A stretch of DNA of 64,000 nt. Origin: Ornithinimicrobium sp. F0845 (GTDB lineage: Bacteria > Actinomycetota > Actinomycetes > Actinomycetales > Dermatophilaceae). Location of the stretch: the NCBI RefSeq assembly GCF_023015765.1, contig NZ_JALKAL010000016.1:1965-65964 (forward strand), given 5' to 3'. The notes beneath the pieces were generated by a model, which was not told the origin of the DNA, did not search any database, and saw nothing but the letters and a program-made list of their open reading frames with translations. Both the position numbers and the translations under genes were made by a program. The stretch's first letter is position 1; each line of letters begins with the position of its first letter. This document shows positions 19,342 through 28,899 of the stretch, in pieces.

Positions 19342-20286
19342 TCACCTGGCCAGCAGGTCGCGGATCTCCGCCGCGAGCCGCACAGACGCCTCGATCTCGA
19401 CCCGGCGGATCGACACGCTCTCGACGTTGAACCCGAACGGCACGTCCAGGTGCCGGCAGAACGCGGCGAGCTCCCGCGCCGTCCGCAGGCACTGGTCGTA
19501 GGACTCGGTGAGCGGGTCCTCCGCGTGGGCCAGCTGGTTCTGCAGCCACCGGGGCACGTGCACCCCGAGCCACTGGAGGAACTCCAGGGTCCTCAGCGAG
19601 CCGCACACGGACAGGGTGAACACGGTGTGCGCCGGCTCAACCCCGCGGTCCCGGCAGGCATAGGCGTAGTCCGAGACCATGTCCTTGGCCGCGGTAAGGT
19701 CGTAGATCACCTGGGTAACGAAGAAGGAACTCCCGACCTGCTGCTTGCGCAGGATCCGCTCGTGCTCGTCGGCGTGGACGGCGTGCCGCTCGGGGATCGC
19801 GACGCTGCCGAGCGGCAGCACCCCGCCGGCGTCCTGCCACAACGACTGGGCCTCGGAGAGCCGGGTGCGCACCGTCTTGGTGCTCGAGGAGGCGCCGACC
19901 AGCACCGTCGCCACGCGGGCCGGGTCCTGGTCGCTGAGCCACTCCTTGAGCACGGCGGGCTCGTACTTCCCGACGGAGCGGTAGATGATCACCGGGTGCT
20001 GCCAGGCGCGCAGGTGTCCGGCGTGGAAGACCGCAGGGTCCAGGCACCGGACGTAGGGGAAGGGTCGCTCGTCCGGGTTGCGGTCGGACTCGTCCTCGAT
20101 GTCGTAGAGCACCAGCGCGTCCAGGTCCAGACCGTGCAGCCGCTCGACGGTCACCTCCGCGATCCGGTCCAGGTCCTCGGCGGGCGTGGCCTCGCGCGGC
20201 GGTGTGAGACTGAACAGCCGGAGCGGGCGGGACCGGTCCGCCAGGCGTGCGGCGAGCCCGGCGGTCTCCGTGTCCGGTCTGGTCAT
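19342..20286 (-). CDS. methylenetetrahydrofolate reductase-like protein
   Basis: A 314-aa TIM-barrel protein related to MetF. RLFSLTPPREATPAEDLDRI resembles the family N-terminus, and QVGSSFFVTQVIYDLTAAKD and VPFGFNVESVSIRRVEI resemble flavin/folate-barrel segments. Similarity is distant, so substrate is not certain. An AAGGAGG eight bases before the ATG at 20286 fixes the start. It lies 20 bp after metB on the same strand behind the SAM-I riboswitch, which supports a role in making methyl-folate for methionine synthesis. Confidence 0.68.
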   Translation of the reverse strand: MTRPDTETAGLAARLADRSRPLRLFSLTPPREATPAEDLDRIAEVTVERLHGLDLDALVLYDIEDESDRNPDERPFPYVRCLDPAVFHAGHLRAWQHPVIIYRSVGKYEPAVLKEWLSDQDPARVATVLVGASSSTKTVRTRLSEAQSLWQDAGGVLPLGSVAIPERHAVHADEHERILRKQQVGSSFFVTQVIYDLTAAKDMVSDYAYACRDRGVEPAHTVFTLSVCGSLRTLEFLQWLGVHVPRWLQNQLAHAEDPLTESYDQCLRTARELAAFCRHLDVPFGFNVESVSIRRVEIEASVRLAAEIRDLLAR

Positions 20287-20306
20287 GAGGGCTCCTCCTT
20301 CGGGAC

Positions 20307-21548
20307 TCACGCTACTGCGCCGCGGGGGGTCGCCTCGACGGTGGGCGTCCGTGGCTCGGTTGCCTCGACGGTGGCCGTCGCGGTCGCGGCGGCCCGGTCC
20401 AGCGCGGCCAGTATGTCGTGGCGCAGGTCGTCGGCGGCCTCGATGCCGACCGAGATCCGCAGCAACCCGTCACGGATGCCGGCGACCTCCCTGGCCTCGG
20501 CGGTCATGGACGCGTGGGTCATCGTGGCCGGGTGGGCGATCAGGCTCTCGGTGCCACCCAGGGACTCGGCCAGGCTGAAACATCGAAGCCCGTCGACGAA
20601 GGCCCGGACGGCGTCCTCGCCGCCGCGCAGCTCGACCGACAGCATCGCGCCGAAGCCGTCCTGCTGGCGGGCGGCGATCTCGTGCCCGGGGTGGTCCGGC
20701 AGGCCCGGGTAGTTGACCCGCTCGACCGCCGGGTGGCCGACCAGAGCCTCGACGAGGGCCTCGGCGTTCTCCTGGTGGGCGCGCAGCCGGGTGTGCAGGG
20801 TCCGTAGTCCCCGGAGCGTGAGGTAGGAGTCGAACGGGCTGCCCGTGATGCCCAGCACGTTGGCCCAGTAGGTGAACTCGTCGTGCAGGTCCGCTGTCCC
20901 GGCGATCACCGCACCGCCCACGACGTCGCTGTGCCCGTTGATGAACTTGGTGGTGGAGTGGACGACGGCGTCGACGCCGAACTCGAAGGGCCGCTGCAGG
21001 ACGGGGGAGAGGAAGGTGTTGTCGGCCACGACCAGGGCGCCGACCGCGTGGGCGGCCCGGGTCACGCCCTCCAGGTCGGTGATCCGCAGCAGCGGGTTGG
21101 ACGGTGTCTCCAACCAGACCACCCGGGGAGGGGTCGGCCCGGTGAGTGCCGCGTCGAGGGCCTCGGCGTCGGAGTAGTCGATGCACCGGTAGTCGAAATG
21201 ACCACGGGCGGCCAGGGAGTCGAAGAGCCGCCACGTGCCGCCATAGCAGTCGTGCGGGATCAGGATCGTGTCCCCGGGCCGCAGCAGCGTCGAGACGCAC
21301 AGGGTGATGGCCGCCATGCCCGTGGCGGTGATCGTGCCGCCGTGACCTCCCTCCAGCGTCGTCAGCGCCTCAGCGAGCAGGTCGCGTGTCGGGTTGCCGC
21401 TGCGGGTGTAGTCGTAGGTCCTCTTCTCGCCGAACCCGGCGAAGCTGAAGTTGCTCGACAGGTACAGCGGCGGCACGACCGCACCCTGTGCGGGGTCGGT
21501 GTCGATGCCGGTGCGCAGGCCGCGGGTGAGGGCGGAGATCTCGGTCAT
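20307..21548 (-). CDS. metB: cystathionine gamma-synthase / trans-sulfuration PLP enzyme
   Basis: A 413-aa Cys/Met-metabolism PLP enzyme. TYDYTRSGNPTRDLLAEAL binds the cofactor phosphate region, VVADNTFLSPVLQRP carries the PLP Asp, and VVHSTTKFINGHSDVVGG carries the Schiff-base lysine (STTK). SLGGTESLIAHPATMTHAS is the C-terminal signature. The ATG at 21548 follows GGGAAAGG. The 30-residue C-terminal tail (ATATATVEATEPRTPTVEAT) is low-complexity and unusual. Gamma-synthase versus gamma-lyase cannot be resolved by motif alone; the SAM riboswitch and metF-like neighbour favour biosynthesis. Confidence 0.9.
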   Translation of the reverse strand: MTEISALTRGLRTGIDTDPAQGAVVPPLYLSSNFSFAGFGEKRTYDYTRSGNPTRDLLAEALTTLEGGHGGTITATGMAAITLCVSTLLRPGDTILIPHDCYGGTWRLFDSLAARGHFDYRCIDYSDAEALDAALTGPTPPRVVWLETPSNPLLRITDLEGVTRAAHAVGALVVADNTFLSPVLQRPFEFGVDAVVHSTTKFINGHSDVVGGAVIAGTADLHDEFTYWANVLGITGSPFDSYLTLRGLRTLHTRLRAHQENAEALVEALVGHPAVERVNYPGLPDHPGHEIAARQQDGFGAMLSVELRGGEDAVRAFVDGLRCFSLAESLGGTESLIAHPATMTHASMTAEAREVAGIRDGLLRISVGIEAADDLRHDILAALDRAAATATATVEATEPRTPTVEATPRGAVA

Positions 21549-21632
21549 GAGGTGCCTTTCCCAGGTGTCTGGCCGCCAGACCTGCGGCTGACCGGGAACG
21601 GCTGCAACTCCTGGGCGAGCCTCGTCCACGAG

Positions 21633-21750
21633 TTCCATCTTCCGGTCCTCCCGGGGGGAGTCCGCAGGATTTGGCACCTTTTCCGCAGATTGCTCCACGG
21701 AAGGCTGCCCCGGCTTCATCGGGCCTGTCCCTCTGCCGGTCGTGATGGAA
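21633..21750 (-). promoter_or_regulatory. SAM-I riboswitch (S-box) upstream of metB
   Basis: On the minus strand P1 is TTCCATC (21750-21744) paired with GATGGAA (21639-21633). Between them lie AGAGGGACAGGCCCGATGAA, AGCCGGGGCAGCC and GGTGCCAAATCCTGCGG, the diagnostic S-box core in the right order. The remaining 85 nt to the metB ATG would be the expression platform. By known behaviour of the class, S-adenosylmethionine binding would turn off the metB-metF-like operon. Confidence 0.93.
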
Positions 21751-21761
21751 ATTCGTTCGCC

Positions 21762-21790
21762 AACCTACCTCACTCGGCGAAGAACGCCAA
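21762..21790 (-). promoter_or_regulatory. promoter of the riboswitch-metB transcript
   Basis: TTGGCG (21790-21785) and TAGGTT (21767-21762) are separated by 17 bp on the minus strand, close to a housekeeping sigma promoter. Transcription would start near 21755, a few bases before riboswitch stem P1, which is the expected arrangement. Confidence 0.7.
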
Positions 21791-21922
21791 GGGCTGGCCC
21801 CCGGAAGCGTGTCGAAATCTGCAGGATCTGCGGCGCGGCGTTCTCTGCCCTGGACCGGGCGGGCTGTGCGAGTACCCCGTCCGCGTGCTCGCCGAGCGCC
21901 CGGGCTGTGACACGGGCCGACC

Positions 21923-22060
21923 GTGTGGGGAACGTGCCACCGTGTGGAGAATGTGCCACTGTGTGGGATCTGACCCCTCTGGAGGGTCAAAAGCCACACG
22001 CGGGAACATATGCCACACAGCGGAACGTGCCACGCGGGAACGCGCGACACGGGAGAGGCC
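21923..22060 (-). repeat. 19-20-bp degenerate repeats (GTGGCACGTTCC family) with a central hairpin
   Basis: Units of the form GGGAACGTGCCAC recur about every 19-20 bp: GGGGAACGTGCCACC, GGAGAATGTGCCACT, GGGAACATATGCCACAC, GGAACGTGCCACGC, GGGAACGCGCGACAC. A hairpin TGACCCCTCTGGAGGGTCA followed by AAAA sits in the middle (21971-21989). The array lies after the stop of the 22095 gene in that gene's direction. Together with the riboswitch and promoter it accounts for the 546-bp gap 21549-22094. Confidence 0.8.
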
Positions 22061-22094
22061 GGGGGTCTCCTCGCACCGGGCGGACGGTCCGGTG

Positions 22095-22784
22095 TTAGAA
22101 CCAAGTGCTGGCGACCGGGTGGCGCCGGGCGAAGTCCACGATCTCCTCGTGGGTCGGCTCGGGCACCCGCACCGACAGCAGGTCGAAGCGCTGCCGTGAC
22201 TCGGTGACCGCCCTGATCCGCTCCTGCTCGTCCCACGAGGCGACCACGATGACGGTCGGCCCCAGCGCGGTCTTGATCTGCGGGGTGATCGCGCTCGCGG
22301 TGGGACTGATGACAGCCAGCAGGTGCCCCCGCCGCGACAGCGGGACGCCCCACGCCCAGGACGGCATCGACCGCGCGGCGTAGGCGTCCAGCGTCCCCGG
22401 GGTGCTGAAGCGCTCCCGGGCCAGCGGAGTCAGAGCACGGCGGCGCTCACGGGCGCGGAGCACGTTGCGGGCACGGTCGTAGGCCTCGTGGACCGCCACC
22501 TCCCGGGCCGTCGCGCGCGCGATCGCCGCGTGGGCCGCGTCAGGTCGGGCCACGACGAGGCGTGGGTCCGGGACGGCGTCGACCGGGGTTGGCTCGTCGG
22601 GGAAGGACTCCTCGGCGTGGGACTCTCCGGCCGGGGGCTCTCCGGCAGGGGGCTCTCCGGCGGGGGACTCGCCTGCAGGGGACTCCTCGGCGGGGGACTC
22701 TCCGGCGGGGGACAGGGGCACAGGTGCACTGTGCCAGACCGCACCGACACTCCTGCACGACCGACACTCCTGCACGACCGACAC
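22095..22784 (-). CDS. hypothetical protein with SPAGE pentapeptide repeats
   Basis: Up to 229 aa. Residues 25-60 are a run of SPAGE/PPAGE/SPAEE pentapeptides (15-bp DNA repeats). The remaining 150 residues look like a folded soluble domain (ARATAREVAVHEAYDRARNV, AVISPTASAITPQIK, VIVVASWDEQERIRAVTESR). I do not recognise the family. The start is uncertain because the listed GTG falls inside a 17-bp repeat array; GTG at 22721 is another candidate. It follows the PoxB-like gene on the same strand. Confidence 0.6.
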   Translation of the reverse strand: MSVVQECRSCRSVGAVWHSAPVPLSPAGESPAEESPAGESPAGEPPAGEPPAGESHAEESFPDEPTPVDAVPDPRLVVARPDAAHAAIARATAREVAVHEAYDRARNVLRARERRRALTPLARERFSTPGTLDAYAARSMPSWAWGVPLSRRGHLLAVISPTASAITPQIKTALGPTVIVVASWDEQERIRAVTESRQRFDLLSVRVPEPTHEEIVDFARRHPVASTWF

Positions 22785-22794
22785 TCCTGCATGA
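22744..22794 (-). repeat. 17-bp tandem repeat, three copies
   Basis: Units 22744-22760, 22761-22777 and 22778-22794 are near-identical (minus strand TCGTGCAGGAGTGTCGG). Each contains AGGAG followed 8 nt later by the next unit's GTG, so the array mimics three ribosome-site/start pairs in different frames (17 is not a multiple of 3). It is 56 bp after the stop of the PoxB-like gene and overlaps the possible start of the 22095 gene. Confidence 0.88.
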
Positions 22795-22849
22795 CCGGTC
22801 CTGCTGCACCATCGGCAGCAGGCGTTGCGCGTCGACGAGACCGCCGACC

Positions 22850-24574
22850 TCAGAACAGCTGACGGAAGTTGGCGCGCGCCAGGTCGAGCAGCTCGTCGCC
22901 GCGGCCGGAGAACACTGTCTTGACGGCATACAGGGTGAAGCCCTTGACCTGCTCGGCCTTGATCGACGGCGGGATGGTGAGCTCCTCGCGCTCGGTCACG
23001 ACGTCGAGAAGGGCCGGGCCGTCGTGTGCCAGGATCTCGCGCACGGCCTCCGGCAGGTCCTTCGACCGCTCGACCCGGACGCCCTTGATGCCCAGGGCGT
23101 TGGCCACCCCGGCCAGGTCCGGGTTCTCCAGGTCGGTGGCGTAGTTGACGAACCCGGCGGCCTTCATCTCCAGCTCGACGAAGTTGAGGGAGGAGTTGTT
23201 CAGCACGACGATCTTCACCGGCAGGTTGTTCTGGGTGAGCGTGAGCAGCTCCCCGAGCATCATGGTGAGGCCACCGTCCCCGGAGAGGGTGACGACCTGC
23301 CTGTCCGGGTATGCCGACTGGGCGCCGACCGCGTGGGGCACGGCGTTGGCCATGCTGCCGTGGATGAAGGAGCCGATGATCCGGCGACCACCGCCGCTGG
23401 TCAGGTACCGCGCGGCATAGACCACCGGCGACCCGACATCGGGGATGAACACTGCGTCCGGTGAGGCGTACTCGTCCACCAGCCTCGCGACATACTGCGG
23501 GTGGATGGGGCGCCCCCGTCGGCTGGGGGTCGCCAGGTCGTCCAGCTTCTCGCGGGTCTTGCGGTAGTGCTTGAGCGAGTCCTGCAGGTGACGGCGCTTC
23601 TTCTTGCGCTGCACCATCGGCGCCAGCGCGCGGACAGTGTCGCCCACGTCGCCCACCAGGCCGAGGTCGAGGGGCACCCGGCGGCCAAGCTGCTCGCCCC
23701 GCAGGTCGACCTGCACGATCTTGGCCTGCCGGGGAAAGAACTGCTGGTAGGGGAAGTCGGTGCCCAGCATCAGCAGCACGTCGCTGTCCATCATCGCCCG
23801 GTAGCCGGAGGCGAAGCCGAGCAGGCCGGTCATGCCGACGTCGAAGGGATTGTCGTGCTCGATGAACTGCTTGCCGCGCAGGGCGTGGACGATCGGCGCA
23901 CCGAGCAGGTCGGCCAGCTCGACCACCTCGTCGTGCGCCCCCTCGACGCCGGCGCCGGCCAGGATGGTGACGCGGTCGCCGCCGTTGAGCAGCTCTGCCG
24001 CGGCCCGGAGCTCGTCGTCGGCCGGCACCACCGTCGGCCTGGCCCGGGGGATGACGGTGACCCTGTCGTCCTCGAGCTGCTGCAGCGCGACGTCACCGGG
24101 GATCACGACGACCGCGACGCCACGCTTCTCGATGGCGTTGCGCATCGCGATCTCCATCACCCGCGGCATCTGCGAGGGGTGGGCGACCAGTTCGGCATAG
24201 ACGCTGCACTCGGAGAAGAGGTGCTGGGGGTGGGTCTCCTGGAAGTAGCCGCTGCCGATCTCGTTGCTGGGGATCTGTGCGGCGATCGCGAGCACCGGCA
24301 CCCGGTTGCGGTTGGCGTCGAAGAGACCGTTGATCAGGTGCAGGTTGCCCGGCCCGCAGCTGCCCACGCAGACGGCGAGATCTCCCGTGAGCTCGGCGTC
24401 CGCGGCTGCGGCGAAGGCGGCACCCTCCTCGTGGCGGACGTGGACCCAACGCATCGTGCCGTCGGCTCGCATGGCGTCGGTGAACCCGTTGAGCGAGTCT
24501 CCGGAGATGCCGTAGACGCGACGAACGCCGTTGGCGACGAGCTGGGCGACCATGTTCTCGGCGATGGTGGGCAC
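22850..24574 (-). CDS. poxB: pyruvate dehydrogenase (quinone)-like TPP enzyme
   Basis: A 574-aa thiamine-diphosphate enzyme of the pyruvate oxidase/PoxB group. The N-terminal Pyr domain contains HVRHEEGAAFAAAADAELTG with the conserved Glu, and CVGSCGPGNLHLINGLFDA. The middle domain includes AGAGVEGAHDEV. The TPP motif GDGGLTMMLGELLTLTQNNL is near residues 435-455. The C-terminal 30 residues (GFTLYAVKTVFSGRGDELLD) resemble the membrane-binding tail region of PoxB. Start GTG at 24574 follows CGGAGG. It would convert pyruvate to acetate and CO2 with electrons to quinone; acetolactate synthase is the less likely alternative. Confidence 0.85.
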   Translation of the reverse strand: MPTIAENMVAQLVANGVRRVYGISGDSLNGFTDAMRADGTMRWVHVRHEEGAAFAAAADAELTGDLAVCVGSCGPGNLHLINGLFDANRNRVPVLAIAAQIPSNEIGSGYFQETHPQHLFSECSVYAELVAHPSQMPRVMEIAMRNAIEKRGVAVVVIPGDVALQQLEDDRVTVIPRARPTVVPADDELRAAAELLNGGDRVTILAGAGVEGAHDEVVELADLLGAPIVHALRGKQFIEHDNPFDVGMTGLLGFASGYRAMMDSDVLLMLGTDFPYQQFFPRQAKIVQVDLRGEQLGRRVPLDLGLVGDVGDTVRALAPMVQRKKKRRHLQDSLKHYRKTREKLDDLATPSRRGRPIHPQYVARLVDEYASPDAVFIPDVGSPVVYAARYLTSGGGRRIIGSFIHGSMANAVPHAVGAQSAYPDRQVVTLSGDGGLTMMLGELLTLTQNNLPVKIVVLNNSSLNFVELEMKAAGFVNYATDLENPDLAGVANALGIKGVRVERSKDLPEAVREILAHDGPALLDVVTEREELTIPPSIKAEQVKGFTLYAVKTVFSGRGDELLDLARANFRQLF

Positions 24575-24705
24575 TGCGACCTCCGGGGGACTAGGGGCTG
24601 CCTCCCCCGACGCTAGCCCCTGGCGTGACTTCCTGCAGCCGGCTGACGTGGTCCCGGTCGCGGCGCCCCCTGCGGGCTGCGGCGACGCCCTGACGCCTCG
24701 CCGGC

Positions 24706-24751
24706 ACAACACGAGGGCCGGAGTGCATCGCGCACTCCGGTCCTCGCGTTG
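24706..24751 (-). terminator. glnA terminator
   Basis: CGAGGGCCGGAGTGC pairs with GCACTCCGGTCCTCG around ATCGC, with flanking CAACA/GTTG extending the stem with one mismatch. It lies 9 bp beyond the glnA stop codon. The rest of the 185-bp gap to the PoxB-like start holds that gene's ribosome site and nothing else obvious. Confidence 0.85.
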
Positions 24752-24759
24752 TCTGCCGA

Positions 24760-26184
<1,425 letters not shown>

Positions 26185-26246
26185 CCATCCTCCTGGTAGC
26201 CGCGCGGGGTCCGGTGCCCGCTTGCGGCCGAGGATATGGGGGGCCC

Positions 26247-26284
26247 GTTTCCTGACCGTGACCCACATGTTTCGCCCGTGTTTC
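26247..26284. promoter_or_regulatory. GlnR binding site (four half-sites)
   Basis: On the minus strand the sequence is GAAAC-n6-GAAAC-n6-GTCAC-n6-GAAAC, four 5-mers with exact 6-bp spacers. This is the known actinobacterial GlnR consensus gTnAC-n6-GaAAC repeated twice. It is 63 bp upstream of the glnA start and overlaps the expected -35 position of the divergent RDD gene, so both genes may respond to nitrogen status. Confidence 0.88.
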
Positions 26285-26302
26285 GCGGGTTACCCTGCTG
26301 GG

Positions 26303-26737
26303 GTGACCGACACAGCCTATCCGGGTGCCGCCCTGGGCCTCACGGAGCGCGGGCCGGGTTCCGCGGCCACCTTCCCGCGCCGCCTTGTCGCGATCCTCAT
26401 CGACTGGCTCGCCTGCACCTTCATCGCCCTGGCCATCCTCGGGGTGCCCTGGGGTGGACTCTCCGGCACCGCCTCCCTGCTCCCGCTGGGCCTGTTCGCC
26501 CTGGAGAACCTGTTGCTGGTCGGGACCGGCGGCTACACCCTGGGCCACGGCATCCTGGGTCTGCGGGTGCATCACCTTGGTGCGCTCCAGGCAGGCCGAC
26601 CGAGTATGCCGGGACCCAAGGCGGCCCTGATCCGCACCGTCCTCCTGTGTCTGGTGATCCCCGCCTTCATCATCGACCGGCACGGCCGTGGGCTCCACGA
26701 CCGTGCCGCCGGCACCGTCATCCTGCGCAGCAGGTAG
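26303..26737 (+). CDS. RDD family membrane protein
   Basis: A 144-aa membrane protein. FPRRLVAILIDWLACTFIAL begins the RDD domain with its Arg/Asp pair at the first helix. A second hydrophobic stretch lies at residues 48-75 and a third near 112-130, ending in the typical GRGLHDRAAGTVIL. GTG at 26303 lies 7 nt after TACCCT (26291-26296), a leaderless arrangement. Some RDD proteins act in ion transport, but this is not established here. It is divergent from glnA. Confidence 0.88.
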   Translation: MTDTAYPGAALGLTERGPGSAATFPRRLVAILIDWLACTFIALAILGVPWGGLSGTASLLPLGLFALENLLLVGTGGYTLGHGILGLRVHHLGALQAGRPSMPGPKAALIRTVLLCLVIPAFIIDRHGRGLHDRAAGTVILRSR

Positions 26738-26746
26738 CAGCCAGGC

Positions 26747-27514
26747 CTATCCCGCGGCCCCAGCCGGGACCGGTTCCGACAGAGGCACGTCGGCCTCGGC
26801 CGCCGTCATCCAGTGCGCGAGCGAGGAGCGCAGCACCGCCAGAGCCAGGGCGCCGAAGACCACGGCATACAGGACACCGGAGGCGTAGCCCGCCCACTCC
26901 GACAGGCCGCTGCCGACGAATTCGAGGACCACCCAGAAGATCATGGCGGGGCCGACCCAGCGCGGGCCCAGGCCGCCGCGCCACACCGCCACGCCGAGCA
27001 GGATGAAACCGAGCACGGTGCCCAGCAGGCCGGCGGCCATGAACGGGATCGCCAGGCCCTGTTCGGTCCGCTCGAGGACGGCGACGTGCGTGTCGATGGC
27101 TCCCAGGTCCTGGGCCATCAGCAGCATCACGACGTTCACGCCGCCGTAGACGGCGTGCCCGAAGGCGCCGAGCAGCGCCAGGGTGCCGCCCAGCACGGCC
27201 AGGACCGGGACCCGGTTCCGCAGCAGGTGGGCCAGCCCGACCAGGCCGACCGCCATGAAGAGCTGAGAGGACGCGAAGCCCAGGGCCGAGATCGTGGCCG
27301 TGCTTCCGGCGGCGGCGATGGCCTGCAGCGACTCGGCGAGGCCTCCTGAGAAGTCGGGCATGAGCAGAATGCTGACCACGGTGAGGGCGGTGCCCACGAC
27401 CAGCGAGGCCGCTACCGTGGCACGGGCGAACCGGGCCGGTCGGGTGCGGCGGGAAGCGGCGGTTGTCCCAGGTGCTGGGGTTCGTGTGTCTGCGGTCTGG
27501 GGCGAGGTCTGCAT
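26747..27514 (-). CDS. hypothetical polytopic membrane protein
   Basis: A 255-aa protein with about seven hydrophobic segments after a Thr/Ala/Pro-rich 28-residue N-terminus (ATVAASLVVGTALTVVSILL, MAVGLVGLAHLL, VLAVLGGTLALLGAFGHAVY, MAAGLLGTVLGFILLGVAVW). The pattern resembles DUF4386-like proteins, but I cannot assign it. AAGGAGAC before the ATG at 27514 supports the start. It is divergent from the two-component system and may be its target (inference). Confidence 0.75.
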   Translation of the reverse strand: MQTSPQTADTRTPAPGTTAASRRTRPARFARATVAASLVVGTALTVVSILLMPDFSGGLAESLQAIAAAGSTATISALGFASSQLFMAVGLVGLAHLLRNRVPVLAVLGGTLALLGAFGHAVYGGVNVVMLLMAQDLGAIDTHVAVLERTEQGLAIPFMAAGLLGTVLGFILLGVAVWRGGLGPRWVGPAMIFWVVLEFVGSGLSEWAGYASGVLYAVVFGALALAVLRSSLAHWMTAAEADVPLSEPVPAGAAG

Positions 27515-27738
27515 GGTGTCTCCTTGGGTCCGGGTCGACCCTGCTGGTCGGCCTCGACCCGAACGTAGGAGTGCCTCTGGTCGCACCGGATCCGCCTCCG
27601 GGTGCGAGTGCGGTCACCTCCGGACCGACGAGCAGGAGACGTCGACGCGACCCCGGGGGAACGACCTACTCCCGGGGTTGTCCGAAGATCAACCTCAGGG
27701 TGACGACAGCGGTGCGTCGCCGGCCCTAGATTGTGATC

Positions 27739-28899
27739 GTGCAGCGGCTCAGCAGAGGACAGTGGGCGGTCGACATCACGGTCGCCGTGCTGCTCGCCGG
27801 CGTCGCGCTCGCGGAGATCTGGGTGCCCTTCGAGTCTGTCCAGGGCGACGGGTCCAACCTGGTCAGCAGCGTCGGTGTCGTGCTCTTCGCCGCTGCGATC
27901 GCGCTGCGCCGTGCGCGTCCCTGGTGGGCGCTGGCCGGACTCCTCGTCTGGCCGGTCCTGGGCACCGTCAACGGCGCCGACCACATGCACCTGCTGTTCT
28001 TCGGGCAGCTCGTGCCGCTGCTCATCCTCGGGTTCACGATCGCCCGGCACGGCACCGGGCGCTACCTGTGGGTCGGCACCATCGCGGTCGTGGTCTTCCT
28101 CACGGTCGCGGACCTCTTCGTGCCCCTCCTGCAGGAGCCCAGCGAGATCCTGTTCCACTGGGCGTTCGTCGCCCTGGTCTGGCTCACCGGGCGCGGCCTG
28201 CGGGTCTCCTCGGACCGCGCCGCCGCCGAGGCGGTCCGGGCGCACCAGGCCGAGACCGAGGCGCGCACCCAGGCGCTGACCGCCGTCGCCGAGGAGCGGG
28301 CCCGCATCGCGCGCGAGCTGCACGACGTCGTCGCGCACTCCGTCGGAGTCATCGTGGTGCAGGCTGGTGCCGCTGAGCAGCTGGTCGAGGACGACCCCGA
28401 CTTCGTCCGGCAGGCGCTGGGCACCATCCGGCGGACGGGCTCGGACGCGCTGGTCGAGATGCGCCGCGTGGTGGCGATGCTGCGTGAGCCCGAGTCGGGC
28501 GGGGAGCTCGCCCCGCAACCGGGCACGCACTCGCTGCCCGAGCTGGTGGACGCCGCCCGGGCCGCAGGCCTGGAGGTCGACCTCCGGGTGACCGGGGAGC
28601 GAGCGCAGCTGCCGGCGGGGCTCGACCTCACGGCCTACCGGATCGTGCAGGAGGCGCTGACCAACGTGCGCCGCCACTCCCGGGCCACCCGTGCGGACGT
28701 CGCGATGCTCTACGGGTCCGACGCGCTGGAGATCACGGTCCGCGACGAGGGGCCGGAGCGCGAGGAGAGGTCCGCCGGCGCCGGGCACGGCCTGGTCGGC
28801 ATGCGCGAGCGGGCAGCCCTGTTCGGCGGGCACGTCGAGACGACCACGGGCGAGCCGGGGTTCACCGTCCGCGCGGTGCTGCCGCTGGAGCCAGTATGA
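27739..28899 (+). CDS. NarL-type sensor histidine kinase
   Basis: A 386-aa membrane histidine kinase. Residues 10-145 hold four to five hydrophobic helices with little extracytoplasmic loop, as in DesK-like sensors. The HisKA_3 dimerisation helix is EERARIARELHDVVAHSVGV with His195 as phosphoacceptor. The ATPase domain has the N-box-like AYRIVQEALTNVRRHSRATR and the G-box GAGHGLVGMRERAALFGG. GTG at 27739 was chosen because TAGATT (27727-27732) ends 7 nt upstream. It overlaps the response regulator by four bases. Confidence 0.92.
   Translation: MQRLSRGQWAVDITVAVLLAGVALAEIWVPFESVQGDGSNLVSSVGVVLFAAAIALRRARPWWALAGLLVWPVLGTVNGADHMHLLFFGQLVPLLILGFTIARHGTGRYLWVGTIAVVVFLTVADLFVPLLQEPSEILFHWAFVALVWLTGRGLRVSSDRAAAEAVRAHQAETEARTQALTAVAEERARIARELHDVVAHSVGVIVVQAGAAEQLVEDDPDFVRQALGTIRRTGSDALVEMRRVVAMLREPESGGELAPQPGTHSLPELVDAARAAGLEVDLRVTGERAQLPAGLDLTAYRIVQEALTNVRRHSRATRADVAMLYGSDALEITVRDEGPEREERSAGAGHGLVGMRERAALFGGHVETTTGEPGFTVRAVLPLEPV

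Noticed and set aside
22850-24574. Acetolactate synthase large subunit
   Set aside because: Length and fold are shared, but the C-terminal segment and overall pattern fit the PoxB group, and there is no small subunit gene beside it.
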